From NCBI RefSeq assembly GCF_027580225.2, contig NC_073341.2:11442001-11506000 (forward strand): a DNA stretch of 64,000 nt, in the 5' to 3' direction. The translations under genes were made by a program, and so were the position numbers. Numbering within the stretch: the stretch's first letter is position 1; each line of letters opens with the position of its first letter. The notes under the pieces are model-generated. The model was not told the DNA's origin and did no database searches. It saw only the letters and a program-made list of their open reading frames with translations. This document shows positions 23,368 through 36,984 of the stretch, piece by piece. The stretch comes from Misgurnus anguillicaudatus. Its lineage: Eukaryota; Chordata; Actinopteri; Cypriniformes; Cobitidae.

Positions 23368-24415
23368 GTCCATTACTTAAAGGTAGGGTAACACATTTTG
23401 AAAAATGCTAACGGTAGCCGCCTAGCAATGAAATCCCGATCCCACCCTCAAGTCAAACCGCCATCCAAAGTCACGCATCTTCCAAAACACATGAACACGG
23501 ACAGAACAGACGGTCAAATCTCATGTCTCATTCAGCAGTGAGACAACTGTGCAGTACAAAGTCGAATAACACTGCCAAAATAACCAACATAAACTACTGG
23601 TTTACATCAGAATTAGTTTAAGCACACGTTCGGTTGTGTAGACGTAGTAACTACGCTAATCCGTAAACGAACACAAATTTCATAAGCAACACAATGTTTC
23701 ATCAAAGTAGAATATCTGAATCCATCTCAATACAAACATATCGCGTACCTACCTTACCAAAATAAACAGTGCAACGACTCTTTCAGACCCTTTGCGTCCT
23801 GCAGCTGTTTGCATCTCGTGGTAAAGCAGTAAAGTTACCGATGTTCATTTGGGTTTTTGCTCTTGCTGATCCAGGCAGTTTTTGCTGTTGTTGTTATAAA
23901 AAATGCCTTTAGTTTTGTGCCTCCTGTGTAGGTTGTCAATTTAGCAAAAAAGTTTGCTGTTCTCACTTTTTACAGGCAGGAGGTGAGCGCACGTGAGCGC
24001 GCCGATGACGTGTGGTGTCTGCGTGGACTCGCTGCGCGGTGGGCATTTAAATTATGCTTACGTATGAGGGACAAAAATGGAAACGTCCGTTCGGACCGAG
24101 GTCTATGATTTGTTGAACATTTTTTGGTCCTGCGCCTTTCACGGATGACATAAATTTCTACAAATACATTTAGACAACTTGGCACGGTGATTGCTATCAG
24201 GATGTAAGGAGACTTTTAACCAGCATAACAAAAAATGTTTCAGGATCAAATCTGTTACCCTACCTTTAAGCCTCCTCGGAGGCAAAACACCTGGCGATGC
24301 CATCCGCAGGGTCTTGCGTACAATTGGAACTAATGGTCTATGGTCAAAATACAGCATGAGAGGAAGGAAGGGGAAAAAATTTTTGGAGAGCTGAACATTT
24401 GCAGCGTGATCATTC
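23368..24415 (+). pseudogene. DUF4806-like gene, exon 10, split by a MITE
   Basis: The acceptor ttattatag ends at 23,367 and the donor gtgagt follows 24,415. Coding bases are 23,368-23,380 and 24,270-24,415. With the MITE and one TTAA removed it reads VHYLSLLGGKTPGDAIRR, then GTNGLWSKYSMRGRKGKKF, the core of the DUF4806 domain. The frame then closes with a TGA unless one T is added to the five-T run near 24,380, which gives GELNICSVII and the right exit phase (1). Thus the exon holds both an insertion and a one-base deletion. Confidence 0.7.
23381..24265. mobile_element. TTAA-targeted MITE, 885 bp, in an exon
   Basis: TTAA flanks it at 23,377-23,380 and 24,266-24,269. The ends AGGTAGGGTAACAC and, on the other strand, AGGTAGGGTAACAG match at 13 of 14 positions. 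TTAA targeting is shared by piggyBac and Kolobok, so the superfamily is open. No coding capacity is seen. Confidence 0.85.
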
Positions 24416-24465
24416 GTGAGTATTAAATTCTTAAGACTCACAAAAGGAACACTTGATAATAAGAT

Positions 24466-25953
24466 CAGACCTGCCAACCTGTAGCCTACGCATTTTGCCT
24501 AGCAGGTACCCATTTTGACCTCAAAGTACGGTGGTACGATTTGTCACTCTAAACTATGCAAAAACCTGATGACGCCTCTGCCGCCCAAAGTACTCGAAAC
24601 AAGCAACAGAAAAAATAAAAATATGTCCAATCATAGCACTGGATTCAACGACCAAATAGAAAGCGGGGATGATTGACAAGTCGTATGGCCAATCAGTAAC
24701 AAGAGTCTGCTATCAACGGAACCTTAAAATCCAGTGTGATCTCTGTCCTCCACCCGCTGTTTCTGACAATCTTTTTCAACGGAGAGTCAAGACGTCTGAC
24801 CCCCTAAGGTTAACTGGTCAGGGTGAATGTGCAAAGTTGAAATAATTATTTAGCTTAATCCTATGAAGTCGATGGTCTCGCAGGCTCCGTTTCATAACGT
24901 GCACTTGACCGCAAGATGCGCTAACATTACTTCTGATTTGTAAATTAGCATATTTTATAATTGAGCGCTTACGAAAAAGTACCATGATTTTACCATGGGG
25001 CAGATCATCAAGTTTTAGTCAAATAAAAACGGAAAATTCACTCTCAGTGAAGGGAATCCACCTGACATCCGAGTGAAGCGGATTAAATGCGCTCTACAAT
25101 AATGCGCTCTTGATAATTGTCAATAAAATAAAACGTCATATACAAACCACATCAAATAAAGTTTTATACATGGAGAATATCTCGTGTCTCGAGCACCCAC
25201 GTGATAGGTGCCCATGCCGTACTGTACTGTAAACAAAGCTACAATAAATTAAAGACAGACATACAGTAAACAGCAGTACTGTCACAGTTATGGTTGAATT
25301 TAAAGCAGTGTTAAAATACTGTCTTAAAGGGGTAGTTAACTTAAAAAATGTAATTCAGTCATAGTTTACATAACAGTACAGACCGTCCAAACCTTTGAGT
25401 TTCTTTATTGTGTGGAACACAAGTTATTTTAAAAAGTGTTGGTAACCAAACAGTGTCTGGTTCCCACTGCTCTCCATTGTATTTTTTGCTAGTCAGGGAA
25501 AAACAATTTTTTTTGTTTCACTCAAGAACGAAATCATGACGGTTTGGAACAATATGAGTAAATGATAACAGAATTTCATTTATGGGTGAACTATCACCCA
25601 CTATTTAACAGAAATATCACTTTAACAGTGTTTGTGCAGACATGCTAAACTTTGGAGAATACAGTACTTAACATTATTAATGTTATTAATCACCATGTAT
25701 GGCAAATTTTGTTAAACATGATTTTATTCACATTTATAATTATTTTTAAAGCAGATTATGGCTGGATGGGAAAAAAGTGAGTGCAATGTGCAGTATGTTA
25801 CCTTGAAAGTTACCAAGAGGTGTGTGTGTGTGTGCGTGTTTGTGTGTGCGTGTGTCTGCGCGTGCATGTGTTAAATGATATGTTAAACACCCGTGTTCTG
25901 TCCTTTCGGCCGATGCTACTGTACTCAAAAAAATTCCAAGGTTGGCAGGTCTG
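24466..25953. mobile_element. DNA element with perfect ends and 6-bp duplication, intron 10
   Basis: CAGACCTGCCAACCT at the left is perfectly complemented at the right. The flank repeats TAAGAT at 24,460-24,465 and 25,954-25,959. A 6-bp duplication occurs in the hAT6 and Dada groups; no transposase remains to decide. It contains a MITE-like stretch at about 25,326-25,600 (aaaggggtagttaac and gggtgaactatcaccc) and a GT-rich tract at 25,819-25,872. Confidence 0.7.
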
Positions 25954-25979
25954 TAAGATGCATTTACAGTGATCATATC

Positions 25980-26459
25980 CAACCCAGGCTCACTTGCGAT
26001 ATGTACCTCTGCCTACAATTCTACATATCCTGAAATGCATTACTCCTGGTACAAATTGTTGCAGCTTTCAATGGAATGTTCACAAGAGGCATTTTGTTTC
26101 TGTTCATTTTGATGGGGGATTTGTAAAAGTTACAAAGCAGACACATACAGAAATTAACATCCACTCCTCTTTGGTAAGTAGATTTTTACTGTTTGGTACC
26201 TGTTTAGAATCGTATGCATGCAAATGTGCGAGATGCATAGCAACTTACACGGTCCTTGTGGTTTAATTTTAATGAAACACAGCTGACCAAAACAGACAGA
26301 TGCATGTGAAACATTCAATACCGTCCCTTTTGTTAGTCACCACTATGGTCCTGTACGCCTCTAGTGGCCATTCCATCGAAAGCTTCAATGATTTGTACCA
26401 GGAGTAATGGTTATGCAGAAATGTAGGCAGAGGTACGTATCACGAGTGAGACTGGGTTG
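25980..26459. mobile_element. Long-inverted-repeat MITE, 480 bp
   Basis: Inverted arms of about 85 bases begin caacccaggctcact and end agtgagactgggttg. Inner landmarks gtacctctgcctac and tactcctggtacaaat recur reversed on the right. No target duplication is certain. The element lies a few bases beyond the element at 24,466-25,953. Confidence 0.65.
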
Positions 26460-26705
26460 CACTTAGCATCACCTATTCTGCATTTTGTTGCCCTGTACTT
26501 TACATGTGCAATGACAATAAAGTTTAATCTAATCTATTCTTTTAAGAAATGGTTCTTTAAAGGGGTCATATGACAAATATTTTGTTACAGTTCACATAAA
26601 TGTTGCCTAAAAATTTAAGTTTTTGCAAAATAATGTGATTGTTAAAAATGCTAGTTTTTTATGCTTGTTACTTAAATGTTAATTATCTTATGCAAACCTT
26701 TTTAG

Positions 26706-26800
26706 AAGCCTGCCAAAAGATCCACCCAAAAGTGCCAGCTAAGGTGTTAGAGGACTGCATTGCAGACACTTTAAAATATGCTCCCCATCGTGAGTCAAGG
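26706..26800 (+). CDS. DUF4806-like gene, exon 11
   Basis: The acceptor aacctttttag ends at 26,705 and the donor gtgagt begins at 26,801. With the last base of exon 10 it encodes QACQKIHPKVPAKVLEDC and on to LKYAPHRESR, leaving in phase 0. The ending Ala-Pro-x-Arg is typical at the end of the DUF4806 region. Confidence 0.7.
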
Positions 26801-27031
26801 GTGAGTCACCCCAGAATTATGACAGACAAAAAAGAAACAAAACTGCAAGACAAAAATACACAATTTTATTTCATTTCTGCAACCATGCCTCAAGTTTACA
26901 AAAACGAGATGTCTGAAGGTGTATATTCATTATTTTGCAAAGGCACAATGTGTTTTTTTTATAGTGAGTGTAGTGTACACAGTGTTGGATATCTTACTCC
27001 TATCCGTGTGACTAATACTTTGTATTTTAAA

Positions 27032-27421
27032 CAGTGGCGGCCGTTGACTTCTCTTCCGAGGGGACCGAAAATCAAAATATGTGTATTGGAGTGTCATGTG
27101 TGTTGCTCGTCATTCCAAAATATGTGTTTGTTGCATCATGTGAACACACTCACGTTCACAAAATATTCCCAAGTCACTAAAACTAAACTATGATTACATA
27201 TAAGATTAAGGGAGTATCTGGCAAATTATATCTTTTATCATTTTCATAAACCCTTCAGACTTGTGTGCAGCAGGCACTTATTTTGACAAGAAGCATGATG
27301 CACATGGTTCACATGATGCACAGAACACATATTTTAAAATGATGAACCACACACATGACGGGCTAAATGCATGTTGTGACGTATTGTGCGCCCTTGAAAA
27401 AGAAATCACCGGCCGCCACTG
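27032..27421. mobile_element. hAT-type MITE, 390 bp, intron 11
   Basis: The ends CAGTGGCGGCCG and CGGCCGCCACTG are perfect inverted repeats. Flanking 8-bp repeats are ATTTTAAA (27,024-27,031) and ATTTTAAG (27,422-27,429), 7 of 8. Confidence 0.8.
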
Positions 27422-27647
27422 ATTTTAAGTAGTCTCTGCTGTTATAACGTCAAAATTAGTGAACGCGCTTGAGCCTCACATAAACACAATATCAGTTATA
27501 GTATTGACATTACAGTTTGTTAATCATAGAACGCATTGCAGTCACACACATTTAACGATCAGTTGTACATTCTGTGTTGGTTAGTGTGAGCATTAACTTA
27601 CCACGCTGACCAACACTTTTTTTGTGCATGTGATAAATTATGCTTAA

Positions 27648-28371
27648 AGGAACACGCCAACATTTTGAGATTTTAGCTTATTCACCGTTAGATAAGTCCA
27701 TACATACCTTTTTCATCTCTGTGAATTCCGTAACTCTGTCTGACGCAGACCCCTCTAGCTTAGCTTAGCACAAGGACTGGAAGTGAATGGCTCCAGCTAG
27801 CATACTGCTCCCAATAACATTTTCCTATTTCTGTGTTGTGATTTGTATCGTCACACCGTGTACAAATAACAAGGTCCTATGAGACACAACCATCTTTTAA
27901 GAGTATACATACTGGGAACTATATTCTTAGAAGGTGAAGCACTGCTACTTGGGTGGAGTGATTTGCTCGCAGCACCCAAGAAGCCCCCTGGTGAGGAGCA
28001 GAGAGTTTGGTCAAAGTTGTGCTAATCACTCCACACAAGTAGCAGTGCTTTGTCTTCTGAGAATAAAGTTCCCAGTATGTATACTGTTAAAAGATAGCTG
28101 TGTCTCTTTTAGGACCTTGTTATTTGTACACGGTGTGACTATATAAATCACAACACAGAAATAGGAAAATGTTGGCATTATTTTGTCATTTATTGGGAGC
28201 TGTATGCTAGCTGGAGCCATTCAATTCCAGACTTTGTGCTAAGATAAGCTAGCGGTGGGTACGTCAGACAGAGTTACAGCATGCACGGAGATGAGAAAGG
28301 TATGTATGGACTTATCTTACTTTGGGGGATACGGTGAAAAAGCTAAGATCCCAAAATGTCAGCGTGTTCCT
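27648..28371. mobile_element. Fold-back TTAA element, 724 bp
   Basis: TTAA flanks it at 27,644-27,647 and 28,372-28,375. Almost the whole element is two inverted arms of about 340-360 bases: aggaacacgccaacattttg at the left is mirrored by caaaatgtcagcgtgttcct at the right, and gggaactatattctta near the centre by gagaataaagttccc. Arms differ by scattered substitutions. RNA from it would fold into a long hairpin. Confidence 0.8.
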
Positions 28372-28752
28372 TTAACAAGGATACTGGAACCAGGAGCTAA
28401 CTATAAAACCTTGCTTACATAATCATCATAAAATGAAAACACTTGCATTTGTGATTAATGACAGATGTACGTTTTTTTTCTTGTTTTACGTAAATTCATT
28501 TTGGCTAGACGTTTATTTGTCATTTATAATGATTGTTGTAGAAATCTATTTTAATTTGTAATTATGTAAATTCAAAACTTTGTATTACAATTGTATAGCT
28601 ACATTTCCAAAATATCTTGTTTCTGAATACCAGAAAACTTTAAAGGATTAGCTTATAGTTTGTAGTTTATAATAGCAGTTTTGACTATTCATATTTAATA
28701 TTTGTACTTACTGCACAGGATCTAATCAATTTTATTCTATTTACTTTTACAG

Positions 28753-28779
28753 ATGGAGCATGAACAGCAGACGGACTAG
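28753..28779 (+). CDS. DUF4806-like gene, last exon
   Basis: The acceptor acttttacag ends at 28,752. The exon encodes MEHEQQTD and stops at TAG, 28,777-28,779, in the phase left by exon 11. It is very short, so it rests on the splice site and phase only. Confidence 0.55.
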   Translation: MEHEQQTD

Positions 28780-28838
28780 TTTTCAGCACCCACACAGACA
28801 TCCACATTTATTTAAGTTCTTACTGATTGTATGTTTTT

Positions 28839-28844
28839 ATTAAA
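28839..28844 (+). promoter_or_regulatory. Likely polyadenylation signal (ATTAAA)
   Basis: ATTAAA lies 60 bases after the stop codon of the DUF4806-like gene, with T-rich text downstream. It is the first standard variant signal after the stop. Confidence 0.45.
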
Positions 28845-28963
28845 GTACTTACATTTCCTGTCAATTTATAATTATTTTTCATTAGTGTTAACCTACATTT
28901 TAAACTTTGTTACATTTTATATAATTTTATCTGTTAACGAGTTAAGTTGTACATGTTGTTACA

Positions 28964-29137
28964 GTCTTGTTCAAAATAATAGCAGTACAATGTGACTAAC
29001 CAGAATAATCAAGGTTTTTAGTATATTTTTTATTGCTACGTGGCAAACAAGTTACCAGTAGGTTCAGTAGATTCTCAGAAAACAAACAAGACCCAGCATT
29101 CATGATATGCACGCTCTTAAGGCTGTGCAATTGGGCA
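28964..29137. mobile_element. Truncated Tc1-like element, one end
   Basis: The text cagtcttgttcaaaataatagcagtac at 28,964-28,990 is a familiar terminal inverted repeat of fish Tc1-like elements (only its first words are quoted from memory). The rest up to 29,137 reads as its subterminal part and then stops abruptly at a copy of the 29,968 repeat. No other end is present. Confidence 0.5.
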
Positions 29138-29400
29138 ATTAGCAGCAAACACACTGTGCGGTGATCATGCCGAATTTCTGACACTGCCAGAAAACTATCG
29201 TAGGCTATCTTTGGACGCAAGACCGGGAAAACGGACGTCTTTGAACCTCTCTCACTGTACGACATAGGACCACCGATGGAGAGCCACGATCACAGAAATC
29301 GCGACGATAGTTTCACGATGGCAATCTTTCGTCTGGGACAACCAATTATCGTGCAGTGTATTCCGGGCTTAAGATGTTTCTAATGGAATCCTATAAGATT
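29138..29400. repeat. Copy 1 of a 260-bp direct repeat (Harbinger right half)
   Basis: From cagcaaacacactgtgcgg to taatggaatcctataagatt this text recurs at 29,968-30,230 with only a few differences, and the match continues past the element end into the same flanking DNA. That indicates local segmental duplication, not two separate insertions. Confidence 0.8.
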
Positions 29401-29551
29401 TAAAATTTTTGTTTTGTCTTAAAATCCTTTAGAAATATCCTCTAATAGAATCCTTTAGGATTTTTCTAATGGAATCCTATAAGATTTTTCTAATGGAATC
29501 CTATTAGATTTTTCTAATGGAATCCTATAAGATTTTTCTAATAGAATCTAA

Positions 29552-30194
29552 AGCCCGGAATACACTGCACGATAGAAACCCGGCAGTATTACTGAATGAC
29601 CATGTTTCCCTCCCTCATTTCCCCCTGAGAGGAGAGATATCTGCATTTTGGTTCTGCAAAAAAGTCCTCCGATGATGTAATATGACGATTTTTGCATCAT
29701 CGGAGGACTTTTTTGCAGAACCAAAATGCAGATATCTCTCCTCTCAGGGGGAAATGAGGGAGGGAAACATGGTCATTCAGTAATACTGCCGGGTTTCTAC
29801 AGATACAAAGCTGAATGCTAAATCGGTGAAGTATCCCTTTAAACTCGGGTACGAGAGGCATGTAGACTGTACAATGATGACACGGGAGCTTCGGCGGCTG
29901 CGTCACACGTTGCGCAACGTCACCAGCATGCGCTCGTGGTAAACAAATACCGGCGCGCAGGTCGTAGCAGCAAACACACTGTGCGGTGATCATGCCGAAT
30001 TTCTGACACTGCCAGAAAACTATCGTAGGCTATCTTTGGACGCAAGACCGGGAAAACGGACGTCTTTGTACCTCTCTCACTGTACGACATAGGACCACTG
30101 ATGGAGAGCCACGATCACAGAAATCGCGACGATAGTTTCACGATGGCAATCTTTCGTCTGGGACAACCAATTATCGTGCAGTGTATTCCGGGCT
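29552..30194. mobile_element. PIF/Harbinger-type MITE with palindromic core
   Basis: The ends AGCCCGGAATACACTGCACG and its complement ending at 30,194 are perfect. TAA occurs at both flanks (29,549-29,551 and 30,195-30,197), the 3-bp TWA target usual for Harbinger. The left half contains a 105-base perfect palindrome (29,573-29,799). The flanks carry several copies of ttctaatggaatcctataaga. Confidence 0.7.
29573..29799. repeat. Perfect 105-base inverted repeat, 17-base spacer
   Basis: Bases 29,573-29,677 are the exact reverse complement of 29,695-29,799; I found no mismatch across 105 positions. The spacer is 29,678-29,694. Such arms extrude easily as a cruciform or fold as hairpin RNA. Confidence 0.9.
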
Positions 30195-30230
30195 TAAGAT
30201 GTTTCTAATGGAATCCTATAAGATTTTTCT

Positions 30231-30850
30231 AATGGAATCCTATAGGATTTTCTAATGGAACGGTTCCAAAATATGATAGAAATTCTAATTAGATTCCTGT
30301 ACAGGATTCTTATTAAAAATCCTATAGGATTTTTTTGACAAGAGATTGTAGTAAAACCAAGGTTAATTTTCGTGGTATTTGTAGTAACACTCTGGTCATA
30401 CAAATGACATTCATTTCACCAAAAAACATGGTTATTACACTTTTACTATAATAACATTTGGTTAATTTTCATAAGGATTTGCTAAAGTAATAGCTTGATC
30501 TGTGTTAATGCCCAAATCAAGTTATTTTCAATATTACTTTTTATTTTTAATTGCCACACTATGACCAAAAGCCTATAAATCTCTATCACCTCATGTAAAA
30601 TACTGTACAGTGGGGGAAATAAGTATCATTTAAATTTTCACCTGACTTTGTGCATTTATAATGTGTACACAGATATTCAAATTTGCTCACTGTGACTGTA
30701 AAACCCCTAACCTGAATCATGACCTTCTGTATTTGTCATGGTAATTTTTTATCATTATGATGATTATAACAGGCTGTTTCCTACAGGAAGAAGATAGATC
30801 CATTGCTGCCCAAGCTAAGCTTTTTTGACACAAGTGTGACATCCCGAAAA
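30231..30850. other. Non-coding stretch with a Tc1-like end motif
   Basis: Nothing coding is seen. Further degenerate copies of the aatcctataggattt word lie at 30,234-30,335. The motif tacagtgggggaaataagtat near 30,605 is a common terminal repeat of another fish Tc1-like family, here without a matching second end. Confidence 0.4.
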
Positions 30851-30857
30851 AAAAAAA

Positions 30858-31141
30858 AACATTAATGACCGGTGGGTGAAGGACCTCCTCCTGAGGTATG
30901 TGCAGCTGTTCGGTCTCCTGCTACCTCGAGGTGAACGTGGACAGGGCAATTCATGGGCAGGGCCGCCTCAGGTCGTTCACTTTCCTCGAGATGCGGCAGC
31001 CTGCACAAGCTGGGACCGGCCAAGAGAGGAAATGGCGCAGGAGACGCGTAAACCTCTACAAAGCAGTGGCTGGTGATGAAGGAGGAGGACATCACCACCA
31101 AGTCCCTGAAGTGCTTCAGGCGCTACATTCTCGATAGAGAG
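30858..31141 (+). pseudogene. Unassigned exon-like GC-rich fragment
   Basis: This stretch is more GC-rich than its surroundings. Reading back from a good donor (gag|gtaggt at 31,141/31,142), the frame gives QWLVMKEEDITTKSLKCFRR and YILDRE. Other frames upstream also look coding (for example MKDLLLRYVQLFGLLLPRGE), which suggests frameshifts. A second piece starts at 31,236 after the acceptor taattcacag ([11 protein letters not shown] and a Ser-rich run) and is cut by a BEL/Pao fragment near 31,298. I do not recognise the family; it may be a decayed mobile-element gene. Confidence 0.35.
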
Positions 31142-31297
31142 GTAGGTCACGGTGACTTTAAACAGCCTTGATTGTTACTAAACACATGCTATGTTAAGGC
31201 AAACCTCAAAGCTGAAACTTCCCTGTAATTCACAGAAGCCTCCACCAGATTCCACTCTTCCTGCTGTGACTTCCAGCTCTTCAAGAAGAGAACCAGG

Positions 31298-31595
31298 CCC
31301 AGTCAGTAGATGTTCATTCAGAGAAGTATTCTGAAATCTTGCAGAGCAATCAAAGACAATGCGAATCTTGCCTGGCTTCTGCGGGTTGTAAACCCCATGA
31401 TGAGGTATATATACCATGCTGGCTGATTGTTTAACTGCATCTCTGGGACCTTTTCAGCATTGCCTCTTGCTATTATGTCTTTCATGAAAGCCAGGTAGTC
31501 TTTGTGGTATTGCTCATCCCTCTTTAAACGCTTGTCTAAGGATTTGAGTCTATGCTCTGCACACGCTTTGTTGTTAAAAAATACATCCAACCTTA
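31298..31595 (-). pseudogene. BEL/Pao retrotransposon reverse transcriptase fragment
   Basis: Two minus-strand frames carry the stretch just before and at the start of a BEL/Pao reverse transcriptase: SLDKRLKRDEQYHKDYLAFM, then (after a frameshift near 31,410) [20 protein letters not shown] and LNEHLLTGP. These are strongly diagnostic for the Pao family. The YVDD catalytic region is absent, so only about 100 residues remain. It may belong to the same family as the pol remnant at 36,985-38,390. Confidence 0.75.
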
Positions 31596-31599
31596 TTGT

Positions 31600-32764
31600 A
31601 AAGTGTCACCATAGTAATAATGTGCCCATGCTTATGAAACTTAAAAGGGTTTCGGCCTTCAGCCTTCATCAAAAAATGTCCACGTACACACATGCACTCA
31701 CACTCCCTTGATGCAAATGGCAGGATTACAATAGTCTCTGAGTTCTGCTTGACTATTTTAATATTGTACCCATCTTGGGGATTATTTTCTCTTCACTAGA
31801 GAGACTAGTGCTTGAGTGGTGCAGTACTCACTGTATCTCCTGCTGCTCTCAACAAGATTAGAGACCCTGCACTTTGACTCCCAATCCTGCCCTCTTCATG
31901 GTGTCCAGGCACTCAGCGCTCATTCTGTACCAACAGCTAACATTAAAGTCACCTCACTGTTGGATGTACTGTACTGATGTGGCATAAGCATTCATTTAAA
32001 TGAGCTAGATACTATGTTTTGATTGGAGATTTCTGTTTGGCTTCATTGCAAAACGGAGAGCTACAGCTATTAACCCTGTTGCAACCAATACATTCAAAGA
32101 AACATATAAACTTCTTTTTATTCTCTAATAGCAGTTCAATGTGCTTCAAGATGACTTGTGCACTTTTTCTAACATGTCACGAGCAGGCAAATTGATATCA
32201 TGCCATGCAGGGCTTTTACAGTGATGAGTTCATCTGTTCCACATCCATCAAACTAAAGCAGCATGTCGGTTTACTTTCACCTCCATTTAGTTAAATTCTG
32301 TGAGTCTGAGGACAGACTGAAAAAAATTAATAGATCATTCTCAAAAGAAGTCCAATTCATACGAAGAGCAATATACAATTGAGTTGTTCACCCAATCTTT
32401 AAAAAGAATTTGTTTTAAACCTGTGTGACTTTACTTTTATCCGCATAACACAGAAAAAAAATGTAGGGAATGTTTATGATGTATTTTCCGTATGATGAAA
32501 TTGACTTTTTTCATGTACAACTATCAGAATTATTTTAGCTGAACTGTCACTTCAAGAATTTGCTTAAAATTACTGTAAGAAAACGGTCACAGTTTCATGT
32601 GAGTAAAAAACGAAAGTTCTGATTTGTATAGTTTTTAGTTTTGATTTGTTGTATTCTGGCTTAGAAGTCACTCCAACAGGCCCGACACAGCCCAGTGGAT
32701 CCCTGGAAAAGCATTCGTCACCATTGGCACTCAATATGACCATTCAACCGGTCTCTGATGAAGT
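31600..32764. other. Region downstream of stk33, no gene seen
   Basis: About 1.2 kb with no convincing exon or element end. Its right part should include the stk33 3' untranslated region (minus strand). No clear AATAAA was assigned. Confidence 0.4.
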
Positions 32765-36557
<3,793 letters not shown>

Positions 36558-36599
36558 TCATTGTGTGTGTGCGAGTATGAGAATGAAAAGAGGTGAGAT

Positions 36600-36935
36600 C
36601 TTCTTAACAACCCCTTGGACCCGAGAGCCTCAACTGATGTGTGAAGTTTTGTTTCAATTCACCATACGAGACAACACGATGTATCCAAACAGCGTCTTTA
36701 TTTAATACATCAGTGCGTCGACTTACGACACCCCACAGCACCGTGAAAACTATGCAAAAGATAAATTCATATTCAAACATCAAATTGCATAAATAGACAT
36801 CACAAACATTACACAAACATTCATTGATACGTTAATTTCATTTATCGATCAACATACCTTGCTACGCTCTCCAAGGAGTGCAAACCAGATATCATAATCC
36901 TGTCGTCAACATTAACCGTGCATCCAATTTCATTC
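36600..36935 (-). other. Possible LTR of the BEL/Pao element
   Basis: This stretch just left of the integrase fragment contains, on the minus strand, an AATAAA (near 36,692-36,697) and a TGTTGATCGAT-like start near 36,855. It is in the right place for a 3' LTR. No second LTR is in the window, so the call rests on position and signal only. Confidence 0.3.
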
Positions 36936-36984
36936 ACATGATACGAAGTGTATAAAATACACAATTAAATAGCAACTCAAACAA

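Larger units (their letters stand above)
1881..28779 (+). pseudogene. Twelve-exon DUF4806-like gene, disrupted by exonic transposons
   Basis: Twelve exons with consistent GT-AG borders and matching phases splice into about 375 codons ending at a TAG at 28,777-28,779. The N-terminal part reads RYAVIKF, then DVVPSNW, then CYWPRKNF, followed by a charged Ser/Pro/Arg-rich middle and a C-terminal part with LGGKTPGDAIRRVLRTIG and KVLEDCIADTLKYAPHRESR. From memory this matches multi-copy fish proteins whose C-terminal domain is called DUF4806. Their function is not established. The copy looks dead: a piggyBac lies in the first visible exon, a TTAA MITE lies in exon 10, exon 9 has one extra A and exon 10 lacks one T. 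The two indels are in homopolymers, so they could be assembly errors; the two insertions cannot be. Intron sizes (about 7.2 kb and 6.1 kb for the largest) are inflated by nested transposons. The initiating exon was not found. Confidence 0.72.

Noticed and set aside
25746..25982. His-Thr repeat frame near the GT tract
   Set aside because: Again a translated microsatellite inside a transposon.
26639..27193. 184-codon open frame taken as one gene
   Set aside because: Only 26,706-26,800 fits an exon (good acceptor and donor, matching phases and family motif). The rest is intron read-through that runs into a hAT MITE.
29138..30230. CRISPR-like array of aatcctataagattttt words
   Set aside because: The spacing is irregular and no unique spacers or cas genes exist. 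It is a degenerate simple repeat in eukaryotic DNA.
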